Source: Anaerobacillus alkaliphilus
Lineage (GTDB): Bacteria; Bacillota; Bacilli; Bacillales; Anaerobacillaceae
Direction: 5' to 3'
Assembly (NCBI RefSeq): GCF_004116265.1
Contig: NZ_QOUX01000046.1
Span: 620,001 to 684,000, forward strand
DNA length: 64,000 bases
The position numbers and the translations under genes were made by a program. Position 1 is the stretch's first letter. Each line of letters starts with the position of its first letter. Positions 26,895 to 35,254 of this stretch are shown here, in pieces. Below the pieces are notes generated by a model that was given only the letters and a program-made list of their open reading frames with translations, was not told the origin of the DNA and did no database searches.

Positions 26895-27851
26895 TTACTT
26901 AGATAGGTTTTTCGCAATCTCATAAAGCTTTACATCAAATGTAGATTTTTTACTTAACACTTCCTTTAGAGGATGGGAAGTAATCTCGCCACCTTCAATT
27001 CCTATAGCTACCCCTGAGATACCACTCTCGATACATTCAATTACTTTATCACCCATTCTACTTGTTAGAATACGATCAAAAGCCGAAGGGCTACCACCTC
27101 GTTGAACATATCCGAGTTTTGTACTCCTTGCTTCAAGTCCAGTCTTTCTTTCTATTTCTTCGGCTACATGCTCACCACTTGCAGCTCCTTCTGCAACAAC
27201 AACGATTCCATGTTTTTTTCCTCTATTAAAGCCTTCGTGTATTACTTGACAGACTTCATCCATTGACCATTCAACCTCAGGAATAATGATCACATCTGCT
27301 CCACTAGCAACTCCAGCATGCAAGGCTATATCCCCTGAACCTCTTCCCATAACTTCAATGATACTTGTCCTTTCATGACTGGTTGACGTATCACGAACAT
27401 TATTTATCAGACCTACAACTAGATTAACTGTCGTATCAAAACCAATGGTATAGTCTGTGCAAGCAATGTCATTATCAATTGTTCCTGGAAGCCCATAGGT
27501 AGGAAAGCCTCTCTCATATAATGCTAAAGCACCATGATAACTTCCATCACCACCAATTACGACCAGATGATCTATGTTAGCTTCTCTTAATTTCGCAAGC
27601 GCTTTTTCTTGGCCAGTAGCTTCCTTGAACTCTAATGATCTTGCCGATTGTAGAAACGTCCCACCGCGATGAAGTATATCTCCCACATCACGTAAATCTA
27701 GAGGAATAAATAGGCCTTCCATTAACCCTTGGTAACCTTTTTGAATTCCGAAAACCTTATGCCCTTTAACAATCGCAGTTCGAGTAATCGCGCGAATAGC
27801 ACTATTCATTCCCTGACTATCTCCACCTGAAGTTAAAATCCCTATATTCAT
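26895..27851 (-). CDS. pfkA: 6-phosphofructokinase (ATP type), divergent paralogue
   Basis: A 318-residue enzyme of the ATP-dependent bacterial PfkA type. It has G-G-D-S-Q-G-M-N (usually G-G-D-x-P-G-M-N), G-G-D-G-S-Y, the catalytic P-G-T-I-D-N-D-I and I-E-V-M-G-R. The substrate loop reads L-G-Y-V-Q-R-G-G where Geobacillus PfkA has L-G-H-V-Q-R-G-G, so the fructose-6-phosphate His (249 there) is Tyr. Effector-site Arg/Lys residues look conserved. No pyruvate kinase or accDA genes adjoin it, unlike the usual Bacillus pfkA locus, suggesting a second copy. AAAGGAGG precedes the ATG. Confidence 0.85.
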   Translation of the reverse strand: MNIGILTSGGDSQGMNSAIRAITRTAIVKGHKVFGIQKGYQGLMEGLFIPLDLRDVGDILHRGGTFLQSARSLEFKEATGQEKALAKLREANIDHLVVIGGDGSYHGALALYERGFPTYGLPGTIDNDIACTDYTIGFDTTVNLVVGLINNVRDTSTSHERTSIIEVMGRGSGDIALHAGVASGADVIIIPEVEWSMDEVCQVIHEGFNRGKKHGIVVVAEGAASGEHVAEEIERKTGLEARSTKLGYVQRGGSPSAFDRILTSRMGDKVIECIESGISGVAIGIEGGEITSHPLKEVLSKKSTFDVKLYEIAKNLSK

Positions 27852-27950
27852 AAAATACCTCCTTTTATTTACATAACTACTAAGACCTTTTATTAATATT
27901 TACGTTAAATAGTTTTTAATAACAAATAATTCCTTATTTATATTTTCAAA

Positions 27951-27975
27951 AAAAAGTGTGAATTGATTTCACACT
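27951..27975 (-). terminator. terminator of the AI-2E family gene
   Basis: An 8-bp stem AGTGTGAA / TTCACACT with a 5-nt loop, followed on the minus strand by TTTTTTTT. Confidence 0.8.
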
Positions 27976-27985
27976 CTAGTATCAC

Positions 27986-29080
27986 TTATTCAAATTTATT
28001 CCTAAGCCTTATTAGTCGGTATGTATGGCTAATCACCACTTTAAGTACTGCATAGGTTGGAACAGCTAAAATCATACCGATAATACCCGCAAACCTACCT
28101 GCAACAATTAATAACAAGATAATTGTCAGAGGATGAAGATCAAGTTTTTTCCCCATTATTTGTGGAGAAATAAAGTTACTTTCAAACTGTTGGACAACAA
28201 TGATTACAATTAATACTTTAGCCACCATGAAAGGTGAATGAATTAATGCTACGATAACTGCAGGTACAGTACCAATCCAAGGCCCTACAAAGGGAATTAC
28301 ATTTGTAAACATCGCAATTAAAGCAAGAATTAACGAGTATTCAATTCCAATAATCAAAAATCCCAGATACATTAAAATACCAACACATAAACTAACTAAA
28401 ATTTGTCCTTGAATATAAGAACTTAGCTTTACATCCATATCGCCAAGTATCTTCTTTCCTTCATTTCTATGCTTTTCAGGTAAAAATCTTATCACTTGCT
28501 GTGGAGCTTTCTCCCCTTCTTTAAGCATATAGAAAAGAATAAATGGAATAATGATGAAAATAATCACTAAGTTTGCAATAAAACTTACCAAACCAGATAT
28601 ATTAGTGCTAATAATATTAAAGGCTTGATTAATATACTGCGTCATATTTGCTGATAATTTGTCTAAAGAAAAAGTATCAGTTGCCTGAAAACGATTAAAC
28701 CATTCGTTTTCCTGTAATTGAATAATAAGCGCTCTGAATTCATTGATCAAGTATGGAAAATTGTTGACAAGACTGTTTACCTGTCTTTGTAGGACTGGCC
28801 CTACTATTAATACTAATAGGGTAACTAGCCCAACAACTGCTAAGTATATAATGATAATTGCTAAGGTTTTTGGAACTCTTTTCCTATCCAATAGATTGAC
28901 AATTGGACGAAATAGATAATATAAGACACCTGCTAGTAACATCGGGAAAAATAAGGTTTCCACAAATACAACGATTGGTCGAAACATAAATTGTACAAGC
29001 GTTCCCAAATATATAATGAGAAAAAACATAATAATACCTAAACTTACACGAAACCATTTATAATTAGCCAAACTAGACAC
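27986..29080 (-). CDS. AI-2E family transporter (YtvI/TqsA-like permease)
   Basis: A 364-residue membrane protein of the AI-2E transporter family (DUF20). It has eight predicted helices, a helical extracytoplasmic segment in the middle, and the typical C-terminal P-F-V-G-P-W-I-G-T-V-P-A and P-Q-I-M-G-K-K-L-D-L-H-P motifs. Some members act as sodium/proton exchangers, others export signalling molecules; the cargo here is unknown. The start is GTG 29080 or TTG 29071, both close to AAAAGGTAGG. Confidence 0.87.
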   Translation of the reverse strand: MSSLANYKWFRVSLGIIMFFLIIYLGTLVQFMFRPIVVFVETLFFPMLLAGVLYYLFRPIVNLLDRKRVPKTLAIIIIYLAVVGLVTLLVLIVGPVLQRQVNSLVNNFPYLINEFRALIIQLQENEWFNRFQATDTFSLDKLSANMTQYINQAFNIISTNISGLVSFIANLVIIFIIIPFILFYMLKEGEKAPQQVIRFLPEKHRNEGKKILGDMDVKLSSYIQGQILVSLCVGILMYLGFLIIGIEYSLILALIAMFTNVIPFVGPWIGTVPAVIVALIHSPFMVAKVLIVIIVVQQFESNFISPQIMGKKLDLHPLTIILLLIVAGRFAGIIGMILAVPTYAVLKVVISHTYRLIRLRNKFE

Positions 29081-29167
29081 CTACCTTTTCTAACAATAAG
29101 ACAATTATACCATAGACATGGAATATTTTACATATTACAGCATTAGTCTACAGTATTCTATATACAA

Positions 29168-29361
29168 AGCTCTTTTCGTATACATTGTGGCTTTTCTATC
29201 CTAAAAAATTATCGGAAAAATACCCTAGATGAAGATATCAGCCAATAAATTATGTAAGAAAAGAGCTTTACTTACTAAATTAGTGGTGAATTCTTAGTAA
29301 TTTGTGTAAAAATCCGGCTTTTGGGATTTTTACGAAAGCAACAAACTTTGCGAAAACAGCC
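29168..29361 (+). mobile_element. MITE-like non-coding element, copy A
   Basis: A 194-bp element with imperfect terminal inverted repeats (left AGCTCTTTTCGTA, right TGCGAAAACAGCC) flanked by an 8-bp direct repeat ATATACAA (29160-29167 and 29362-29369). It has no coding capacity. An inner hairpin (GTAAAAATCC at 29306-29315 and GGATTTTTAC at 29324-29333) is conserved in both copies. Copy B at 51882-52072 is inverted and about 85% identical by eye. It occupies most of the 327-bp gap between the AI-2E and malR genes, immediately before the malR terminator. Confidence 0.85.
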
Positions 29362-29367
29362 ATATAC

Positions 29368-29404
29368 AAAAAAGAGTAAGAATTATTAATTCCTACTCTT
29401 TTTT
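29368..29404 (-). terminator. terminator of the mal operon after malR
   Basis: A 16-bp stem with one mismatch (arms 29368-29383 and 29389-29404) with A- and T-runs at its base; on the minus strand it ends in TTTTTT. The right-hand target duplication of MITE copy A abuts its left arm. Confidence 0.8.
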
Positions 29405-29407
29405 GAT

Positions 29408-30445
29408 TTAACTATTCAGATAAACAACTTTCTTACACGTTTGACGTTTCACCAATTTATGAGGAATAATCACATTTTTTGGCTCTAGTTCAGGTTGTTT
29501 AATTTTCTCAATTACTAAGTTCGTCGCCTCAAAACCTAACCCAAATATATTAATGTCAACTGTAGACATTGGCGGTGACGACATTTCAGAAACTAACACA
29601 TTGTTAAAGCTAATAATCGATATATCATCTGGTACGTTTATGCCCATTTCGTTTAACATTCTCATTACACCAAATGTCATAATATCATCTGAGACTACAA
29701 GAGCAGAAGGTGGTTGCATGAGACTCATCAACTCTATGATTGCATCTTGCCCACCTTCTTGTAGCTCCTGATGGAATACGACATATTCATCTTTTAACGG
29801 GATATTGGCATTTTGGAGTGCCTGTTCATATCCTCTTTTATGATCAATAGTGACTACAAAGTCTAGTTCACCACCGATAAAGGCAATATGTTGATGTCCA
29901 AGTAAAATCAAATATTCCGTTACTGTTTTTGCCGCTTTATAGTTGTCATTATTTACATATGTGATTTCCTGCTCTTGCTCACCATAGGGGCGCCCAATGA
30001 GGACAAAAGGAAAATCGTGTAGCTTCAAATATGGCATAATTCTGTCGTTTATTCGAGAGTAGAGTAAGATAATCCCATCTACTCTGCCACCTTGTACCAT
30101 GTGAACAACCTCTTGGAATATCTCATCTTCTGTTTGTCCAGTGGATAAGTATAAACCATATCCTTCTTGATGGGCTTTCGTGCTTATCCCACGAATTACC
30201 TCAGGGAAAAACGGGTTTTGGAATGCCTTGTTTGCAGAACTAGGCATCACTATTCCAATTGTATTGGTACTTTTATTAGCTAAGCTTCTAGCATTGAAAT
30301 TTGGATGATAACCTAGCTTCTCCATTGCCTCCCGTACTTTATCTTTTGTTTTTTGACTAATTCTCGGACTATTAGCAATTACTCGAGACACGGTGGAAGG
30401 CGCAACATTTGCTAACTTTGCAACATCCTTTATTGTTACCGCCAT
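29408..30445 (-). CDS. malR: LacI-family maltose operon regulator (MalR)
   Basis: A 345-residue LacI-family repressor. The N-terminal helix-turn-helix and hinge read T-I-K-D-V-A-K-L-A-N-V-A-P-S-T-V-S-R-V and A-R-S-L-A-N-K, followed by a periplasmic-binding-protein-like effector domain. It lies directly after the alpha-glucosidase gene and downstream of the maltodextrin ABC genes, the usual MalR setting. Palindromic GCAAACGGTTGC-type sites before malE and before the chemoreceptor gene are its likely operators. GAGGAGG precedes the ATG. Confidence 0.9.
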   Translation of the reverse strand: MAVTIKDVAKLANVAPSTVSRVIANSPRISQKTKDKVREAMEKLGYHPNFNARSLANKSTNTIGIVMPSSANKAFQNPFFPEVIRGISTKAHQEGYGLYLSTGQTEDEIFQEVVHMVQGGRVDGIILLYSRINDRIMPYLKLHDFPFVLIGRPYGEQEQEITYVNNDNYKAAKTVTEYLILLGHQHIAFIGGELDFVVTIDHKRGYEQALQNANIPLKDEYVVFHQELQEGGQDAIIELMSLMQPPSALVVSDDIMTFGVMRMLNEMGINVPDDISIISFNNVLVSEMSSPPMSTVDINIFGLGFEATNLVIEKIKQPELEPKNVIIPHKLVKRQTCKKVVYLNS

Positions 30446-30517
30446 AGTTCCTCCTCATTTCTTGCATATTCTATATTTTAGTTTAGCTATTATTCTAAAG
30501 CTTAACAATGTATTTTT

Positions 30518-32896
30518 TTACCTTTGTATCGTAATTTTTAAAGTTTTATTACTTTCGTTATAGATTTTGTTACCTTTGTCAATTACGTCTCCATTAATTT
30601 CAACTTCAACACTTGCATCACAATGATGAATAACAAACGTTTCTTTGCTCCACGTTGGGTCATAGCTTCCGTTAGATTCTTTTACTGAGATAGTAATTGT
30701 TTTATCGTCTTTCTCACATGTAACTTCTTGCTCGAATGTAACTCCTGACTCGTAACCGAAGGTTGCACCATCATCTTCGTATAAGCGGTATGAGGCATTT
30801 GATTTTTCGCCAAGATAAACATGGTACGTAATTTCATCTTCCGGTGTTGCCGTTGATTGTTTTACTGAACCATGAGGAATAATTGTACCTTCTTTTATGA
30901 AGATCGGTAAAATATCAATCGGAGCTTCAACGAGATGATGTTTATTACCAACTAGCGATTCTTCTGTCCAATAATTAATCCAGTTCCCCTCAGGTAAATA
31001 AACCACACGATGGCTCGTAGTTGGTGTCATAATTGGAGCGACAATGACATTATCCCCAATCATAAATTGATTAGATAAATTGAACGTATTCTCATCTGTT
31101 GGATACTCTAGAACAAGCGGTCTCATCACAGGTACACCGGTCTGATTAGCTTCACGGAACAACGTATATAAATGTGGTAACCAAACATATCTTTGCTCAA
31201 TATATTTTTTTACTAGCCCTTCAACATCTTCACCAAAGGACCAAGGCTCTTGACGAAGTGTATTAATAGCACTATGGTTTCTGAAATACGGTGTAAATGT
31301 TCCAAATTGAGTCCAACGAATTAGTAATTCCCCTGAGGTATCATGAGCAAAGCCACCGACATCAGGTCCACAAAAAGCAACGCCAGACATTCCTAAATTC
31401 ATACACATTGGTAGGGCTAACTGTAAGTGCTCCCAGAAGCTTCGATTATCACCAGTCCAAACTGAGGCATATCTTTGAACACCTGCATACCCAGCCCTCG
31501 TAAGTAAGAAAGTCCGCTTGCCGTTTAGCAGTTTTTTCATTCCTTCGTAAGTTGCTTCTCCCATGAAAAAACCATAAAGATTATGCAATTCACGGTGTGT
31601 TTTTGGATCACCATCATTTTCATGAATAACTTTCACATCCATCGTCTTTGTGTCATTAAAGATGGCAGGCTCGTTCATATCATTCCAGATACCTTCAATA
31701 CCTAAGTCAGCATAATACTTGTGTTTTTCACCCCACCACTTTCGTGCTTCTGTAGATGTGAAATCAGGAAATGCACTATTCCCAGGCCAAACATCACCAA
31801 AGTAGATATTACCCTCAATATATTTGCAGAAATGATTGCCTCGAACACCCTCTTGATACGTTGGATATTCAGGATCTTCTTTCACACCTGGATCTACGAT
31901 TGGTACTATCTTAATACCGGCCTTCTTAAGATCCTCAATAAGTGCTTTAGGTGTCGGGAAACGATCATGGTCAAATGTAAACACTCGGTAACCATTCATA
32001 TAATGTATGTCAAGATAGATAGCATCAAGAGGAATTTTCTTTTCAAGGAAGTTATTTGCTAACTCCCTTACTTCCTCTTCACTTTCATAGCTATATCGTG
32101 ATTGGTGATAACCCAATGCCCACTTTGGAGGTAATGGCATTGTTCCTGTTAGGGTAGTATATTGCCCTAATACATCCTTTAATGAAGGTCCAGCAAAAAC
32201 GTAATAGTCAAGTTGTCCACTCTCTGCTTTAAACGAGTATGTATCAACTTCTGTTCTCAAATCAAAGTGTGTTCTTCCTGTATTATCGAAGAAAATTCCG
32301 TGAGCTTTCCCTTGTCTTAGTGTAAGGAAAAATGGGATTGATTGATAAAGAGCATCTGTTTCAGGGTTATGAGGAGCATAAACATCAGTGTTCCACATTT
32401 CCATTTTTTCGCCACGCTTGTCTAAGAAACCAGTCTTTTCTCCAAAACCATAAAAGTGGTCAGAAGCTTCCATTTTTTTAAAACAAACGACTTCACCTGT
32501 TTCATTATATGCCATGCCTTTTGTTTCTTCTTCAACGATGACATTGCCATCCTTGTCAAAGATTGAGATGCGTAATGGATCTTTAGCTACTTTAAGCATA
32601 AACTTACTTGTTTTAATAGTTAATTCTGTTTCCTCTTCAGTTACATCTGGTGTAATTTTTTCATTTGTTCCAATTACAGCAAAACTCGTTTTTGTAATGG
32701 GCTCTTGCTTAGGATTCATTGTAATTCTTACTATGTTTTCATTAAAGATTGAGATAGAAGCAAAGCCGCTTTCCGTGATTAGTGAAACGACTCCGTCTTT
32801 AACAGAGTAAGATTTTAGTCTACCGACTTCTTTAAAGTTTTCACCGACTAATTGTTTTTTGGTTCCTGGATGTATTGCAAAGCTTGTATCTTGCAT
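30518..32896 (-). CDS. alpha-glucosidase, glycoside hydrolase family 31
   Basis: A 792-residue cytosolic enzyme (no signal peptide) of GH31. The catalytic nucleophile Asp lies in G-I-W-N-D-M-N-E-P near the middle, G-Y-H-Q-S-R-Y-S-Y is the substrate-binding strand, and the acid/base Asp is in V-W-T-G-D-N-R-S-F-W. It should release glucose from the non-reducing ends of imported maltodextrins, consistent with the adjacent maltodextrin importer and MalR. AGGAGG precedes the ATG. Confidence 0.93.
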   Translation of the reverse strand: MQDTSFAIHPGTKKQLVGENFKEVGRLKSYSVKDGVVSLITESGFASISIFNENIVRITMNPKQEPITKTSFAVIGTNEKITPDVTEEETELTIKTSKFMLKVAKDPLRISIFDKDGNVIVEEETKGMAYNETGEVVCFKKMEASDHFYGFGEKTGFLDKRGEKMEMWNTDVYAPHNPETDALYQSIPFFLTLRQGKAHGIFFDNTGRTHFDLRTEVDTYSFKAESGQLDYYVFAGPSLKDVLGQYTTLTGTMPLPPKWALGYHQSRYSYESEEEVRELANNFLEKKIPLDAIYLDIHYMNGYRVFTFDHDRFPTPKALIEDLKKAGIKIVPIVDPGVKEDPEYPTYQEGVRGNHFCKYIEGNIYFGDVWPGNSAFPDFTSTEARKWWGEKHKYYADLGIEGIWNDMNEPAIFNDTKTMDVKVIHENDGDPKTHRELHNLYGFFMGEATYEGMKKLLNGKRTFLLTRAGYAGVQRYASVWTGDNRSFWEHLQLALPMCMNLGMSGVAFCGPDVGGFAHDTSGELLIRWTQFGTFTPYFRNHSAINTLRQEPWSFGEDVEGLVKKYIEQRYVWLPHLYTLFREANQTGVPVMRPLVLEYPTDENTFNLSNQFMIGDNVIVAPIMTPTTSHRVVYLPEGNWINYWTEESLVGNKHHLVEAPIDILPIFIKEGTIIPHGSVKQSTATPEDEITYHVYLGEKSNASYRLYEDDGATFGYESGVTFEQEVTCEKDDKTITISVKESNGSYDPTWSKETFVIHHCDASVEVEINGDVIDKGNKIYNESNKTLKITIQR

Positions 32897-32950
32897 TTTG
32901 TTTCCTCCTATACATTTGCATAAATGCTTTGTCTTATTGTTTGAATAGCA

Positions 32951-33002
32951 AAGAAAAAGATACGGTAAAGGAAAAATATCAAGAGAATCCTTAGCCCGTA
33001 TC
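32951..33002 (-). terminator. internal hairpin/partial terminator between malG and the GH31 gene
   Basis: On the minus strand GATACGG and CCGTATC pair around an inner AAGGA/TCCTT stem and are followed by TTTTTCTTT. It probably ends or attenuates the malEFG message, reducing expression of the glucosidase and regulator genes. Confidence 0.55.
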
Positions 33003-33024
33003 TATTCGTCCACTTGGGATGTTA

Positions 33025-33873
33025 TTATCCTTTTGTTGCTCCTGATGTTAAACCACTTATTAGATAACGTTGTAACATTAAGAAGATAAGTGCAATAGGA
33101 ATTGCAATTAGCATTGCTCCTGCAGCAAACCTTGTAAAGTTATTGGCAAACTGATCATTAACGAAGTTAAACAACCCTAGTGCTAGTGTAAAGTTATCTG
33201 AACTTCTTAAAACGATCCTTGGCAAAAGGAAATCCATGAATGGTCCCATGAAGTTAAATAATGCTACTACAGCCAAAATTGGTTTTGCAAGAGGAAGCAT
33301 GATTGTGAAAAATATTCGGAAATGTCCTGCACCATCAATCTTCGCACTTTCATCAAGCTCTCTTGGAATAGTATCAAAATATCCTTTTACAAGGAAGGCG
33401 TTCATTGGGATAGATCCACCCACGTAAATAAGAATTAAGCCCCATAAAGAGTCTAATAAACCAATGAAGTTTAAGATAATAAATAAAGCAACCATCGCCA
33501 TTAGAGCAGGGAACATTTGTAGTAATAAGAATGCGTATAACCCATATTTACGTCCAGTAAAACGATATCTAGAAAATGCATAGGCAACTAATGATACAAA
33601 GAACGTTGATGCAGCTGATGTTATAAAAGCAACAAATAACGTGTTTTTATACCACTGAATATAATTACTTCTTGGATCAAAGAACAACCATTCATAGTGA
33701 ACAAATGACCAGTTATCCGGGATCATTTTCGCTCCATATAGGCTCGTTCCTGGGTTTAGTGAAAGGCCAAATGCCCAAAGAATTGGATAAAAGATAATCA
33801 CAAACATGACTGCAATAACTGCATAAATCACTGTTAATTCTAGAAAGTTTTTCGTTTTTTTAGTCATAGCCAT
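33025..33873 (-). CDS. malG: maltodextrin ABC transporter permease (MalG-like)
   Basis: A 282-residue inner-membrane permease with six helices. The EAA loop that contacts the ATPase reads E-L-D-E-S-A-K-I-D-G-A-G-H-F-R-I-F. MalG/MdxG type by similarity and order. Its ATG shares a base with the malF stop (TAATG), behind GAGGAGG. No ATPase gene lies here, as in Bacillus systems that share a general MsmX-type ATPase. Confidence 0.92.
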   Translation of the reverse strand: MAMTKKTKNFLELTVIYAVIAVMFVIIFYPILWAFGLSLNPGTSLYGAKMIPDNWSFVHYEWLFFDPRSNYIQWYKNTLFVAFITSAASTFFVSLVAYAFSRYRFTGRKYGLYAFLLLQMFPALMAMVALFIILNFIGLLDSLWGLILIYVGGSIPMNAFLVKGYFDTIPRELDESAKIDGAGHFRIFFTIMLPLAKPILAVVALFNFMGPFMDFLLPRIVLRSSDNFTLALGLFNFVNDQFANNFTRFAAGAMLIAIPIALIFLMLQRYLISGLTSGATKG

Positions 33874-35189
33874 TAGTAATTACCCTCCTCTTTAAAGGAC
33901 TTTGTTTTTCTGAATTGGAAGAAGGCAAAGGTTGCAACCATTAATCCTAAGAGAATGGAAATTGCTGCTGCCATATTAAAATTGCTCGTTTCAAATGTTA
34001 ATTTGTATACCCATGAAATTAAGATATCAGTTCCACCGGCATTTTGTCCCCTGACTGCAGGACCACCTTGATTAAATAGGTAGATTATGGTGAAGTTATT
34101 AAAATTCCCTGCATATTGCATGATCAATAATGGTGCAGTTGCAAACATTAAATGCGGGAACGTAATATTACTAAACTTTTGCCAACGGTTGGCCCCATCA
34201 ATGTCGGCTGCTTCGTACCAGTCAGAAGAAATACTTTGTAAAACCCCTGTAAATAGTGCAAATACGAACGGAAAACCTAACCAAGTCTGAATAGAAATTA
34301 AAGCTACTTTAGTCCAGAACGGATCTGTCAGCCAAGGTATACCATCACCACCAAACAACGGGATAATAATATCTCGATTTATTGCACCAAAATTATCATT
34401 AAATATTGCTGAGAAAATAATAATCGTTACGAAAGCAGGAACTGCCCATGGTAAAATTAACACTGTTCGAATAAGGCGTTTGAACCTTACCCTTGGGTCA
34501 TTAACAATAATAGCTAAGAACATAGCTAAACCAATTTGTAATGATGTAGCTACCGCTGTCCAGATTACTGTCCAAGAAAGAACGGTGAAAAATGTTTTTC
34601 GCCAAATTGGCATTGTAATAAGTGCCTTAAAGTTATCAAAACCTACCCAACTAAGTAAATGCCTTGGTGGTGAATTGTATAAGCTATAGTTTGTAAAGGC
34701 AATGAAAACCATATATAGTAACGGAAATATTACAACAAAAACTAATAAGAATAGACCTGGTCCAACAAGAAGATATGGAAAGCCTTTATCCCATGCATCA
34801 CGGAATGCATCCTTCATTGAAGGAATTGTCCACCCTTCTTGTATTCTCTTTGCGTCCTTACGTGCATCGATGATGTTAGCAACATAGAACGTTAAAGCGA
34901 AGGCTGTCAAAATAAGTGAAATGATACCTTGACTTAATAAAACCCTTGAGTCATCAATACGAGGTACAGTTCCTAGCGTAAATAAACCCCAATAACCGAT
35001 GTTTAAAAAGTCATAAAAGGCAATTATGAAAGCAGCAAAGAGAATAAAAAGGATCGAACCTTTAATGTATCTTCGGTTATAATATTGACCTAATCCAGGT
35101 ACAAATGATAACAGGGTAGCTAGAGTCGGGTTATGACTATTAACTTTTTTCTTACTTTCTAAACTTTGCTGTTCGTTTTTAGACGACAT
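33873..35189 (-). CDS. malF: maltodextrin ABC transporter permease (MalF-like)
   Basis: A permease of about 438 residues. An N-terminal extension carries helices starting at L-L-S-F-V-P-G-L-G-Q-Y-Y-N-R-R-Y-I-K-G, as in Gram-positive MdxF proteins, followed by the permease core with the EAA loop E-A-A-D-I-D-G-A-N-R-W-Q-K-F. AGGAGG lies 8 bases before ATG 35189, so the longer frame to 35246 is rejected. It works with MalG and the MalE lipoprotein. Confidence 0.92.
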   Translation of the reverse strand: MSSKNEQQSLESKKKVNSHNPTLATLLSFVPGLGQYYNRRYIKGSILFILFAAFIIAFYDFLNIGYWGLFTLGTVPRIDDSRVLLSQGIISLILTAFALTFYVANIIDARKDAKRIQEGWTIPSMKDAFRDAWDKGFPYLLVGPGLFLLVFVVIFPLLYMVFIAFTNYSLYNSPPRHLLSWVGFDNFKALITMPIWRKTFFTVLSWTVIWTAVATSLQIGLAMFLAIIVNDPRVRFKRLIRTVLILPWAVPAFVTIIIFSAIFNDNFGAINRDIIIPLFGGDGIPWLTDPFWTKVALISIQTWLGFPFVFALFTGVLQSISSDWYEAADIDGANRWQKFSNITFPHLMFATAPLLIMQYAGNFNNFTIIYLFNQGGPAVRGQNAGGTDILISWVYKLTFETSNFNMAAAISILLGLMVATFAFFQFRKTKSFKEEGNY

Positions 35190-35216
35190 ATCAGCATCCT
35201 CCTGCTTGAATAAGTG

Positions 35217-35244
35217 GGGCGAAAAAGGAATTCCTTTCCCGCCC
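35217..35244 (-). other. intercistronic hairpin between malE and malF
   Basis: GGGCG / CGCCC arms enclose the palindrome AAAGGAATTCCTTT. There is no U-run. A stable hairpin after a binding-protein gene usually protects its mRNA, giving more binding protein than permease. Confidence 0.55.
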
Positions 35245-35254
35245 ATGATTTAAT

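Noticed and set aside
29168-29361. Reading MITE copy A as a small RNA gene or riboswitch
   Set aside because: A second inverted copy with its own terminal repeats and target duplication shows that it is an inserted element; no conserved relation to a downstream start codon is seen.
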